Of a stretch of 64,000 nt of DNA, positions 8,797 to 16,854 are shown one piece after another; within the stretch, counting starts at the first letter, position 1, and each line of letters opens with the position of its first letter. Source of the stretch: JAHEJJ01 sp965212205. GTDB lineage: Bacteria > Bacteroidota > Bacteroidia > Flavobacteriales > Flavobacteriaceae. The position numbers were made by a program, and so were the translations under genes. The notes under the pieces are model-generated. The model was not told the origin of the DNA. It saw nothing but the letters and a program-made list of their open reading frames with translations, and made no database searches. The DNA lies in assembly GCA_965212205.1 (NCBI GenBank), contig CBDBUX010000011.1, forward strand, positions 434,001 through 498,000. The letters run 5' to 3'.

Positions 8797-11691
8797 ATGA
8801 ACAACTTAAACATGAACACTATGAAACGGTTATTGAGTATTATCGTATTACTGTTTTTTGCTGCCATGGGGTTACTGCAAGCCCAGGTTTCAGGAACTAT
8901 TACAGATCAGGAAGGCGCTCCCTTAATTGGTGCTACCGTCCTAATAAAGGGCACTAGCACGGGAACTACCACAGATTTTGACGGAAGGTTCACAATAAAT
9001 GCCAATATGGGCGATATTCTTGTCGTCTCCTATATAGGCTTTGAGTCTAAAGAGGTTCAGGTCGACAGTTCAGACATGGACATCAGCCTGGTAGCGGGAG
9101 TGGCACTTACAGAGGCCATAATCATCGGTTCCCGTAACCCTAACCGTACCGCTACTGAAAGCACGGTCCCTGTAGATGTGATCGATATTAAGGAACTTAC
9201 TGAAGTGGCTCCTCAGGTAAATCTGAATCAAATATTGAACTATGTTGCACCTTCATTTACCTCCAATACACAAACAATTTCAGATGGTACAGACCATATA
9301 GACCCTGCTTCTTTAAGAGGCCTGGGCCCCGATCAGGTTTTGGTTCTTATAAATGGGAAAAGAAGGCATACATCTTCTCTTGTTAATGTTAATGGGACCT
9401 TTGGAAGGGGAAGCGTTGGAACCGATCTCAATGCCATACCTGCAGCGGCCATACAGCGTATTGAAGTGTTGAGAGATGGTGCTGCCGCTCAATATGGCTC
9501 TGATGCGATAGCTGGGGTTATTAATATTGTACTCAACAAATCGGTCAATGAACTCACTGCAACGGTTACCACCGGGGCCCATTTTTCCAAGAATTCTAAT
9601 GGTCAAACAGGCGGTTCGGATGGGGAAACAACCAATATATCGGCAAATTACGGACTTTCATTAGGTGAAAGAGGAGGTTATTTCACATTGGGAGGCGATT
9701 TTGACGTCCGCCAGGATTATGGCAGAATGAAGGAATGGGAAGGTGATGTATTTAACCTTTACAATCGGGTTGAGCGATTTGCCGTCGCAGATGGGGCAGA
9801 CTTGGTCGAACTACTGGACGACGATGTGACCGATGTTATTTTCTATAGCAATGCAGCGGGAATTGATCTTATGGGTGCAACCACAAAAGATGAGCTGCGG
9901 CCAATCTTGGCAGCAGATGATACTCAGTCCGAGCTTAGTGCCCGTGGATTGGCACGGAGCGATTTCAATATGAGAGTGGGGCAGTCCGCACTGCGTGCCG
10001 GCCGGTTATTTGCAAATTTCGGCTTGCCACTGGATGATGATGGCACCGAAATCTATTCCTTTGCGGGGATCAGCTCAAGAACCGGGAATTCGGCCGGCTT
10101 CTACCGATTACCCAACCAAAGCAGGACATTTACTCCGGCCTATTTCAATGGATTCTTGCCAGAAATCAATTCGAATATAAAGGATCAGTCCATAGCTATA
10201 GGCATTAGGGGAGTAGTGGGGGATTGGAGTGTCGATTTTAGTAACACCTATGGTAAGAATAGTTTTTTATACACCATCGGCAATACCTTTAACGCTTCCC
10301 TGCAGAGTGCTTCTCCCACCACTTTTGATGCGGGAGGTTTTTCATTTTCTCAGAATACTACCAATCTGGACGTCGCACAATTTTTCGACGATGTCCTCTC
10401 AGGTCTGAATATTGCATTTGGAGCAGAATACAGGCAGGAACGCTATGAAATTGTCGCGGGTGAAGAAGCGTCTTATGCACAGTATACCGCAGCTGGAGAG
10501 GTGATCACTTTATCTACTCAACAACCTTCGGAAGACTTTTTTGGAGCTGCCAGACCTGGTGGTTCACAAGTTTTTCCTGGTTTTAGTCCCACAAATGAAT
10601 TGTCGAGAAACAGGAGTAGCATCGCTGGATATTTTGATGTGGAAGCCGACTTTTCAGATCGATTTCTGGCGAGTTTTGCAACGCGGTTTGAAAACTACAG
10701 TGATTTTGGATCTACGATCAATTTTAAAGTCGCAACTCGTGTGAAAGTCACAGATGATTTCAATTTCCGCGGGGCTGTAAATACCGGTTTCAGAGCGCCT
10801 TCGCTGCACCAGATAAATTTTAATTCCACGTCAACGATTTTTGATCAGGATGGTAATCCACAGGAGGTGGGTACTTTCGCCAACGATAGCAGGGCCGCAG
10901 CTCTGCTGGGTATCCCTCAGCTAAAAGAGGAAACTTCGTCAAGTGTGAGTCTTGGCTTTACCGGTAGCATTCCTACGGCAAACCTAACTTTAACGGTCGA
11001 TGGATATTTTATTAAGATCGATGACCGTGTCGTATTCACAGGCCAATTCGCTGGCCCGGGTACGGGAAGTGAACTCGATAATCTGCTCAGGCAGGCAAAT
11101 GCCTCAAGAGCTGCGTTCTTTGCGAATGCCATAGATACCGAATCTAAAGGATTGGATATAGTACTCACACATAGAACGACCCTCTGGGACGGATGGAGGC
11201 TTAACAGCGATCTGGCGGCAACTTTTTCCCAAACCCGAAGGGTGGGAGAGATCAAAGCCTCGCAGGTTCTGGAAGACGCTGGTTTGGTGGATACTTATTT
11301 TCCGGAAGACAGTAGAGTATATCTGGAAGAAGCAGTACCCAGAACAAAGGTTAACCTAACATTCAACCTTGCATCCGATACGTTTATTTTCTTTTTACGA
11401 GGTGTATATTTTGGAGAGGTAACCGAGGCCACAACCAATGTCGACAGACAACAGGTTTTTGGCAGCAAGTTTGTAACCGATCTTTCGGTGGGATATAAGT
11501 TCAGTCCTGCGATTACGCTGACTGTCGGAGCCAATAATTTGTTTGATGAATATCCCGACAGAGCTGCAGAAGTTTTAGCAGATGGTGGAAATAATCGAAG
11601 CTCTGGTCGCTTTGATTGGTCACGAAGATCCCAACAATTTGGCATTGGTGGAAGATTTCTTTTTGCACGTCTTGGTTTAAAACTGAATTGA
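8797..11691 (+). CDS. TonB-dependent outer-membrane receptor with CarboxypepD-like N-terminal domain
   Basis: Outer-membrane transporter of about 964 residues. A signal peptide (KRLLSIIVLLFFAAMGLLQA) leads to a carboxypeptidase-regulatory-like domain (SGTITDQEGAPLIGATV, about residues 30-110). Next come a plug domain (LRGLGPDQVLVLINGKRR, RIEVLRDGAAAQYGSDAI, about 120-255) and a 22-stranded barrel that finishes in a final strand with aromatic and basic residues. No SusD gene follows, so it is not a classical SusC glycan importer. It more resembles receptors for siderophores or other small ligands, but the ligand is unknown. Starts at ATG 8812 or 8821 are equally possible. It is monocistronic, with a terminator downstream. 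Confidence 0.93.
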   Translation: MNNLNMNTMKRLLSIIVLLFFAAMGLLQAQVSGTITDQEGAPLIGATVLIKGTSTGTTTDFDGRFTINANMGDILVVSYIGFESKEVQVDSSDMDISLVAGVALTEAIIIGSRNPNRTATESTVPVDVIDIKELTEVAPQVNLNQILNYVAPSFTSNTQTISDGTDHIDPASLRGLGPDQVLVLINGKRRHTSSLVNVNGTFGRGSVGTDLNAIPAAAIQRIEVLRDGAAAQYGSDAIAGVINIVLNKSVNELTATVTTGAHFSKNSNGQTGGSDGETTNISANYGLSLGERGGYFTLGGDFDVRQDYGRMKEWEGDVFNLYNRVERFAVADGADLVELLDDDVTDVIFYSNAAGIDLMGATTKDELRPILAADDTQSELSARGLARSDFNMRVGQSALRAGRLFANFGLPLDDDGTEIYSFAGISSRTGNSAGFYRLPNQSRTFTPAYFNGFLPEINSNIKDQSIAIGIRGVVGDWSVDFSNTYGKNSFLYTIGNTFNASLQSASPTTFDAGGFSFSQNTTNLDVAQFFDDVLSGLNIAFGAEYRQERYEIVAGEEASYAQYTAAGEVITLSTQQPSEDFFGAARPGGSQVFPGFSPTNELSRNRSSIAGYFDVEADFSDRFLASFATRFENYSDFGSTINFKVATRVKVTDDFNFRGAVNTGFRAPSLHQINFNSTSTIFDQDGNPQEVGTFANDSRAAALLGIPQLKEETSSSVSLGFTGSIPTANLTLTVDGYFIKIDDRVVFTGQFAGPGTGSELDNLLRQANASRAAFFANAIDTESKGLDIVLTHRTTLWDGWRLNSDLAATFSQTRRVGEIKASQVLEDAGLVDTYFPEDSRVYLEEAVPRTKVNLTFNLASDTFIFFLRGVYFGEVTEATTNVDRQQVFGSKFVTDLSVGYKFSPAITLTVGANNLFDEYPDRAAEVLADGGNNRSSGRFDWSRRSQQFGIGGRFLFARLGLKLN

Positions 11692-11713
11692 GAATTAGAA
11701 GATTCTTAAACTT

Positions 11714-11742
11714 AAAGCCATCTGGAGACAGGTGGCTTTTTT
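11714..11742 (+). terminator. Rho-independent terminator after the TonB-dependent receptor
   Basis: Stem AGCCATCT / AGGTGGCT (11716-11723, 11730-11737; one G-U pair), six-base loop, and a run of six T residues ending at 11742. Confidence 0.85.
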
Positions 11743-11777
11743 GTGCCAGGAAAATTTAAACCTTACTTTTACAATTC

Positions 11778-12257
11778 TTGAATCCTACTAAGCATTTAGT
11801 TTTGAACAGCGCGATATACAGTCGAAGGTCTTGTACCTTTATAACCTTGATTATATTATTGTCGGTCTCTCAATGGCTATATTCCCAGGCTGATGATTGC
11901 ACTTTGGATATCGCAGGACAGGATACCGGTATTATCGTTGATATATTCCAAATGAACGATGATCAGAAGGCACATTTAGATACCTGGATCGGAGAATTTG
12001 AGCTCGCCAGGCGACCTATTGAAGAAGAACTTCGTCTTTTGCTAATAGAGCATCCTCAGAGTACAGAAGCGGATTTGCATAACCTGGCCAAGAAATATTC
12101 TACTCTTAATAATAAACTCATTGAGCTCAGTATGGAATACGACCGAAAGCTTCTCGGTATTTTTAATGAGAAGCAATTCGCGTATTATGTATCTCTATGT
12201 AAGGAGGCTGCTCGCAGGCCTCTGAACCCCATTCTTATGGTAGAAGAAGAGGAATAG
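11778..12257 (+). CDS. Exported protein of unknown function
   Basis: About 159 residues, not recognised. The N-terminus has a basic stretch (YSRRSCTF) and a hydrophobic core (ITLIILLSVSQWLYSQA) that look like a signal peptide cleaved near residue 37. The mature part is helical and charged (residues 60-150) and loosely recalls Spy/LTxxQ-type periplasmic helical proteins, though no clear motif is present. There is no ATG near the 5' end. The start must be TTG at 11778 or 11802, and a TACTTTTA box at 11764-11771 favours 11802. It sits alone between the receptor terminator and pyrD. Confidence 0.6.
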   Translation: MNPTKHLVLNSAIYSRRSCTFITLIILLSVSQWLYSQADDCTLDIAGQDTGIIVDIFQMNDDQKAHLDTWIGEFELARRPIEEELRLLLIEHPQSTEADLHNLAKKYSTLNNKLIELSMEYDRKLLGIFNEKQFAYYVSLCKEAARRPLNPILMVEEEE

Positions 12258-12319
12258 CTTTTGAACCAAAATATTTTCTTTTCCAAGTCGCTGTTGATTT
12301 TATTTTGAGGTCGAAGTTG

Positions 12320-12327
12320 TACTTTTG
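12320..12327 (+). promoter_or_regulatory. -7 element of pyrD
   Basis: TACTTTTG, an exact TAnnTTTG match 21 bases before the pyrD ATG. Confidence 0.5.
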
Positions 12328-12347
12328 CGCCAACGAAAAAACTTTAC

Positions 12348-13397
12348 ATGTACAAGTTCCTGATCAGGCCCCTGCTTTTTGCATTCGATGCTGAACGTAT
12401 ACACCATATTTCATTTATGCTCATTAAACTGGCCGGGAAACTAGGTATGTCACCGCTCATTCGATTGATGTTTTATAAAGAGGATGCCAAATTGGAACGT
12501 GAGGTTTGTGGATTGCATTTTAAGAACCCAGTGGGCTTGGCGGCAGGTTTTGATAAAGATGCCAGGTTATACAGGGAATTATCTGATTTTGGTTTCGGTT
12601 TCATCGAAATCGGGACGCTGACCCCCAAAGCCCAGGAGGGGAATCCTAAAAAACGGCTTTTCAGACTTCGCCCTGATCAAGCTATTATCAATAGGATGGG
12701 GTTTAATAATAAAGGGGTATATGAGGCGGTGGCACGTTTAAAGAGTAACACAAAAGTTTTGGTCGGCGGTAATATTGGTAAAAACAAGCTTACACCGAAC
12801 GAGCTGGCGGCCAAGGACTACTTGATTTGTTTTGATGCACTTTTTGGGCATGTCGATTATTTTGTGGTCAATGTAAGTTCCCCTAATACTCCGGGTTTAC
12901 GTGAGTTACAGGATAAGGAACCTTTGTTGCAATTGCTCAGAGAGCTCAAAAAGGAAAATACAAAACTGGCTGAGGAACGCAATACCGGGGAGCGGCCGAT
13001 ATTCTTGAAAATTGCTCCGGATCTGAATGAAGATCAATTGCTCGATATCATTCATATCATTGAAGAAAGCGAATTGGATGGAATTATCGCCACCAACACC
13101 ACCATTTCGAGAACAGATCTCAAATCTGATTGTGTGTTGGTGGAAGAGAAAGGCGGATTAAGCGGGAAGCCTCTTAGGGAGCGCAGTACTGAAGTCATCC
13201 GTTTTATCGTGGCGCATCGGAAAAAGCAATTTGCAATTATTGGAGTAGGGGGCATTCATTCTCCTGAGGATGCTATAGAAAAACTGGAAGCCGGAGCCGA
13301 TTTGATCCAGATCTGGACGGGCTTTGTTTATGAAGGTCCAGGCCTTGTTAAACGGATCAATAAAAGACTCCTCCAAACAACACCTACCGGTATATAA
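12348..13397 (+). CDS. pyrD: Dihydroorotate dehydrogenase (quinone), class 2
   Basis: Inner-membrane-associated flavoenzyme of pyrimidine synthesis that oxidises dihydroorotate to orotate and passes electrons to quinone; 349 residues. The N-terminal amphipathic helices (LIRPLLFAFDAERIHH) mark the class 2 membrane-bound form. FMN and substrate motifs are visible: NPVGLAAGFDKDA, EIGTLTPK, NRMGFNNKG, and the catalytic-serine loop NVSSPNTPGLRELQ. Further on are ATNTTISR and the phosphate-binding GVGGIHSPEDA followed by IQIWTGFVYEGP. Length and all key residues fit. Probably transcribed from its own promoter, with mvaB 68 bases downstream. Confidence 0.97.
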   Translation: MYKFLIRPLLFAFDAERIHHISFMLIKLAGKLGMSPLIRLMFYKEDAKLEREVCGLHFKNPVGLAAGFDKDARLYRELSDFGFGFIEIGTLTPKAQEGNPKKRLFRLRPDQAIINRMGFNNKGVYEAVARLKSNTKVLVGGNIGKNKLTPNELAAKDYLICFDALFGHVDYFVVNVSSPNTPGLRELQDKEPLLQLLRELKKENTKLAEERNTGERPIFLKIAPDLNEDQLLDIIHIIEESELDGIIATNTTISRTDLKSDCVLVEEKGGLSGKPLRERSTEVIRFIVAHRKKQFAIIGVGGIHSPEDAIEKLEAGADLIQIWTGFVYEGPGLVKRINKRLLQTTPTGI

Positions 13398-13465
13398 TTG
13401 TCGGTTGAAGGCGGTGGTTTGTCCGATTTTATATAGTAATTTTAATTCCTGAGTTATCAGATGTT

Positions 13466-14332
13466 ATGGCCGAAAGGATAAAGATCATCGAATGTCCTAG
13501 GGATGCGATGCAGGGGATAAAAACCTTTATTCCTACTGCAGAAAAAACGCGCTATATTCAGTCTTTACTGGGTTGTGGTTTCGACACCCTGGATTTCGGA
13601 AGCTTTGTCTCCCCTAAAGCCATTCCCCAGATGGTTGATACCGGCCTGGTTCTGGAAAATCTTGATCTTTCCGATACCCAAACCAAATTACTGGCCATAG
13701 TCGCTAATGTCCGTGGGGCGCATGACGCCTCGAAATATGATCAAATCGATTACCTGGGCTATCCATTTTCTATCTCGGAAAATTTTCAGATGAGAAATAC
13801 TCATAAAACGATTGCCCAATCGGTAGAAATACTCAAAGAGATTCTGGAGATTGCTGAAAAACATAATAAAGAAGTGGTGACATATATTTCGATGGGATTC
13901 GGAAACCCCTATGGCGATCCCTGGGATGTGGAGATCGTAGGGGACTGGACCGAAAGATTGGCGGCCATGGGAGTTAAAATCCTCTCGCTTTCCGATACCA
14001 TAGGTTCATCAACTCCAAAGGTCATCCAATATCTGTTCAGTCATCTGATCCCGAATTACCCGCATATTGAATTTGGAGCACACCTGCATACCACTCCGGG
14101 GAAATGGCATGAAAAAATAGAGGCTGCTTTTATGTCGGGATGTCGTAGATTCGACGGTGCCGTTCAAGGTTTTGGTGGTTGCCCTATGGCCAAAGATGAA
14201 CTTACCGGAAATATGCCTACAGAGAAAATGCTCTCCTATTTTACAGCTCAAAAAGCAGAAACCGGGGTCAACTGGATGTTTTTTGAAGCCGCCCACAATA
14301 AGGCCACGGAGCTATTCACTTCCTATTTCTAA
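13466..14332 (+). CDS. mvaB: Hydroxymethylglutaryl-CoA lyase
   Basis: TIM-barrel enzyme of 288 residues that cleaves HMG-CoA to acetyl-CoA and acetoacetate in leucine degradation. Family features are the opening IECPRDAMQGIKTFIPT with the catalytic Arg-Asp pair, FGSFVSPKAIPQM, the metal-binding HLHTTPG (about residue 207), and the active-site cysteine loop GFGGCPMAKDELTGN (about residues 231-245). The usual family start 'EVGPRDG' is varied to IECPRDA, which is often seen in Bacteroidota. No other leucine-pathway gene is adjacent. It ends near an inverted repeat that lacks a T-run. Confidence 0.92.
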   Translation: MAERIKIIECPRDAMQGIKTFIPTAEKTRYIQSLLGCGFDTLDFGSFVSPKAIPQMVDTGLVLENLDLSDTQTKLLAIVANVRGAHDASKYDQIDYLGYPFSISENFQMRNTHKTIAQSVEILKEILEIAEKHNKEVVTYISMGFGNPYGDPWDVEIVGDWTERLAAMGVKILSLSDTIGSSTPKVIQYLFSHLIPNYPHIEFGAHLHTTPGKWHEKIEAAFMSGCRRFDGAVQGFGGCPMAKDELTGNMPTEKMLSYFTAQKAETGVNWMFFEAAHNKATELFTSYF

Positions 14333-14341
14333 ATTTTTGAA

Positions 14342-14359
14342 TTTCAGATCGCTGAAATC
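14342..14359. other. Inverted repeat downstream of mvaB
   Basis: ATTTCAG / CTGAAAT with a four-base loop, 9 bases past the mvaB stop. It has no T-run, so it is at best a weak terminator, or an RNA-stability hairpin. Confidence 0.35.
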
Positions 14360-14430
14360 TAGCAAATGTTAAAGTTCAAATATTATTTAGAATTATTTTA
14401 AATAATCTTTTTTTGTTGTCTTCACAATAC

Positions 14431-14438
14431 TATCTTTG
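14431..14438 (+). promoter_or_regulatory. -7 element of the porin-FMN gene cluster
   Basis: TATCTTTG, an exact TAnnTTTG match, 45 bases before the porin ATG at 14483. It follows an AT-rich stretch. Confidence 0.5.
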
Positions 14439-14482
14439 ACCCATTCCAATGATATTATTTGTAACCAGTCTAAATAAGAATA

Positions 14483-15670
14483 ATGAGCTTTATTAAGCCA
14501 ATCACCTTGATCATTGCACTCTCTTTTACGGTGCTTACCTTCGCTCAAACTCAGATGGATTCGATCACTTTTGATCCCCAAAAACAATTAAATGCTGCCC
14601 AAAGATTATTATCGGGCAACTATGCATCGGCCGTAACTGTTGGTGCCTATGGTGAAATATTGTACAATCAGCCTGAAGACTCCAATGGCGAACTCGATGT
14701 TCAACGTCTGGTATTGCTTTTTGGCTATCGTTTTAATGATAAAACACAATTCATTACTGAAATTGAGGTAGAACACGTGGAGGAGGTTTTTGTGGAGCAG
14801 GCATTTGTTAATTATAATGTAGCGCCCAATGTGAACCTCAGGGGAGGATTGATGCTTATTCCAATGGGGATTATCAATGAATTCCACGAACCCACCACCT
14901 TTAACGGCACAGAACGACCGGGGGTCGACAACGTAATTGTTCCCACTACCTGGCGGGAGATTGGTTTGGGCGTATTCGGCAGATTTAATTCGATCTCACT
15001 GGCTTATCAGGCATATGTGTTTAATGGTTTTAAGTCTACCGAACTCGATGATGACGGAGAAGTTCAGGGATTGCTAAAAGGATCAAGTGGCCTCCGTGGT
15101 GGTCGCCAGAAAGGTATCCGGTCGACCATTAATACGCCAACATTTTCCACGAAATTCGACTACTACGGTATTCCAGGGCTTCGATTAGGTCTGGCAGGAT
15201 ATTTTGGCCGGACCCAACCTGATGAAGACACTGATGGGCTCAATGGGGCCGATATCGGTGTCGCAATGATAGGACTAGATGCAAGGTATGCTTACCAGAG
15301 GTTCACCGCAAGAGGACAGTTTATCAATGCTTCTTTATCGGATACCGAAGCGTATAACAATCTCACCGGCCAGGATTTAGGCAGCAGATTGCAGGGGTGG
15401 TATGTAGAAGGTGGGTTCAACTTACTGCAACCCGGCAAACAGCAAAGACTTTTTGTTTTTGCCAGATACGAACAATACGACACACATGCGGCTACTTCGG
15501 CCTCGCTGGCGCGTAATCTCGCTTATGATAGAAACGATGTTACCACTGGCCTGTCTTACCACATCGCATCAGGTGTTGTAGTGAAAGGAGACTATCAGTT
15601 TCGAAGTAATGGCCTGGACGGTAGTGATGCACCAGATCGATTGAATTTTGGCATCGGTGTCTGGTTTTAA
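14483..15670 (+). CDS. Outer-membrane porin-like beta-barrel protein
   Basis: 395-residue outer-membrane barrel. It has a signal peptide (residues 1-21, ending FAQ). Alternating beta-strand patterns run throughout (GAYGEILYNQPED, LVLLFGYRFND, QFITEIEVEH, NVNLRGGLMLIPMG), and the last residue is Phe (FGIGVWF). It resembles phosphate-selective porin O/P-like proteins, but the solute is not evident. It leads a three-gene group with an FMN-binding protein and a small membrane protein, which suggests that its cargo is linked to a redox process in the envelope. The gap to the next gene is 83 bases and contains a second promoter box. Confidence 0.8.
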   Translation: MSFIKPITLIIALSFTVLTFAQTQMDSITFDPQKQLNAAQRLLSGNYASAVTVGAYGEILYNQPEDSNGELDVQRLVLLFGYRFNDKTQFITEIEVEHVEEVFVEQAFVNYNVAPNVNLRGGLMLIPMGIINEFHEPTTFNGTERPGVDNVIVPTTWREIGLGVFGRFNSISLAYQAYVFNGFKSTELDDDGEVQGLLKGSSGLRGGRQKGIRSTINTPTFSTKFDYYGIPGLRLGLAGYFGRTQPDEDTDGLNGADIGVAMIGLDARYAYQRFTARGQFINASLSDTEAYNNLTGQDLGSRLQGWYVEGGFNLLQPGKQQRLFVFARYEQYDTHAATSASLARNLAYDRNDVTTGLSYHIASGVVVKGDYQFRSNGLDGSDAPDRLNFGIGVWF

Positions 15671-15741
15671 TTAGTACCGCTAAATGAGGCGTTTTAACAT
15701 TTTTAATGATGATTTCTTTATTAAGATTAAGTCTAAATTAA

Positions 15742-15749
15742 TACATTTG
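15742..15749 (+). promoter_or_regulatory. Internal -7 element before the FMN-binding gene
   Basis: TACATTTG matches TAnnTTTG exactly but ends only 4 bases before the ATG at 15754. If used, transcription would begin at or next to the start codon and give a leaderless message. Confidence 0.4.
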
Positions 15750-15753
15750 TCTT

Positions 15754-16290
15754 ATGCGGCATTACAGCGGTATTATCGTTTTGGTTTTCTTCCTTTCGCT
15801 CCTGTTAGCCGGATTTGGATTACCCAGCAATATTCAGAAAAAGGTTAATAAGGAGGTAAGCAAAACATTTGAGATTGAGCATTTTAATCTTGTGACCGTC
15901 GCTGTACCCAGCTCATTAAACCTGCAATTACCTGTAAAGATTATGCACGACAAGCTCTTCAGAATTGAAGAGAACAGTGTTCTTCTCGGATATGCATTTG
16001 TAGATAAGGCCCCCAGCAAAACAGCAGAATTCGACTATCTGGTGCTTTTCAACCCAGATCTTGAAATTGTTCATTCAAAGGTGCTTATCTACCGGGAAGA
16101 ATATGGAGGGGAAATAGGCAGCAAACGCTGGCTTAAACAATTCCTGGGAAAAAGGGGAAGTGACAGGGTAAGTCATGAAACCAATATCGACGGGATTTCA
16201 GGAGCAACTATTTCGGTGCGTTCGATGACCATTTCGATTGATAAATTACTACAAACTATCGGCCTCCTTCAAGAAAATAAGGTGTTGTAA
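15754..16290 (+). CDS. FMN-binding domain protein, membrane-anchored
   Basis: 178 residues with an N-terminal membrane anchor or signal (IIVLVFFLSLLLAGFG, residues 7-22) and one extracytoplasmic FMN-binding domain of the RnfG/NqrC type. The flavin-attachment motif SGAT is at residues 149-152 (DGISGATIS). There ApbE would link FMN covalently to Thr152. The preceding YREEYGGEIGSKRWLKQFLGK segment (residues 113-133) is also typical of this domain. It should carry electrons on the periplasmic side. It overlaps the next gene by one base (TAATG), so the two are translated together. No ApbE gene is in the window. Confidence 0.88.
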   Translation: MRHYSGIIVLVFFLSLLLAGFGLPSNIQKKVNKEVSKTFEIEHFNLVTVAVPSSLNLQLPVKIMHDKLFRIEENSVLLGYAFVDKAPSKTAEFDYLVLFNPDLEIVHSKVLIYREEYGGEIGSKRWLKQFLGKRGSDRVSHETNIDGISGATISVRSMTISIDKLLQTIGLLQENKVL

Positions 16291-16793
16291 TGAATTATAA
16301 CGGCCTTCTTCAAGATCTGCCCAGGGAGATAAAATGGTTCGTTGCCACATTTGTTGTTGTGCTTTCAATAGGGTTTTTTACGGGATTGGCCTTTGTTAAT
16401 CATACCAGTACAGCTGCACCTAGCGGCATCGAAGAGAACTATCTCGGTAACGAGGATGATGCAAACGCGCCGATTATGAAGTTTAAGAAAAGTGAGCACG
16501 AGATGCTGACCATTATTCATACGCATATTCTTTCGATGTCTTTTATTTTTTTCCTTTTAGGCGGCCTGGTTTGGATAGCACGATTACCCAAAGCCTGGAA
16601 ACTCTTTCTTACGGTAGAGCCATTCCTTTCGGTGCTGCTTACCTTCGGGGGTATTTATTTCATGTGGAGTGGCATGTTATGGATGAAATACATCGTGGTT
16701 TTCTCAGGTTTTCTGATGACCATCACCTACACTGTATCGGCTGTCTTAGTACTCTATCAATTGGCTGTTAAACAGCCAACTGCACTCAATTGA
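16290..16793 (+). CDS. Four-helix membrane protein, partner of the FMN-binding protein
   Basis: 167 residues, not recognised. Four membrane helices are predicted by eye (about residues 16-36, 72-97, 103-124 and 128-156), with an acidic extracytoplasmic loop (38-62) after the first. The second helix starts with His70 and carries His77 and His79 (IIHTHILSM), candidate ligands for heme or a quinone site. Start and stop overlap the FMN-binding gene by one base, which implies a stoichiometric pair. It might pass electrons from the membrane quinone pool to the flavin, but this is inference from layout and histidines only. Confidence 0.7.
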   Translation: MNYNGLLQDLPREIKWFVATFVVVLSIGFFTGLAFVNHTSTAAPSGIEENYLGNEDDANAPIMKFKKSEHEMLTIIHTHILSMSFIFFLLGGLVWIARLPKAWKLFLTVEPFLSVLLTFGGIYFMWSGMLWMKYIVVFSGFLMTITYTVSAVLVLYQLAVKQPTALN

Positions 16794-16823
16794 GCCCGTG
16801 GATCACTATTCCTATTAATGTAG

Positions 16824-16831
16824 TATATTTG
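16824..16831 (+). promoter_or_regulatory. -7 element of guaB
   Basis: TATATTTG, an exact consensus match 24 bases before the guaB ATG at 16855. Confidence 0.5.
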
Positions 16832-16854
16832 CACGCAATTAATCTTTAATTGCC

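Noticed and set aside
8797..11691. SusC-type glycan importer
   Set aside because: No SusD gene follows, and the receptor is followed at once by a terminator.
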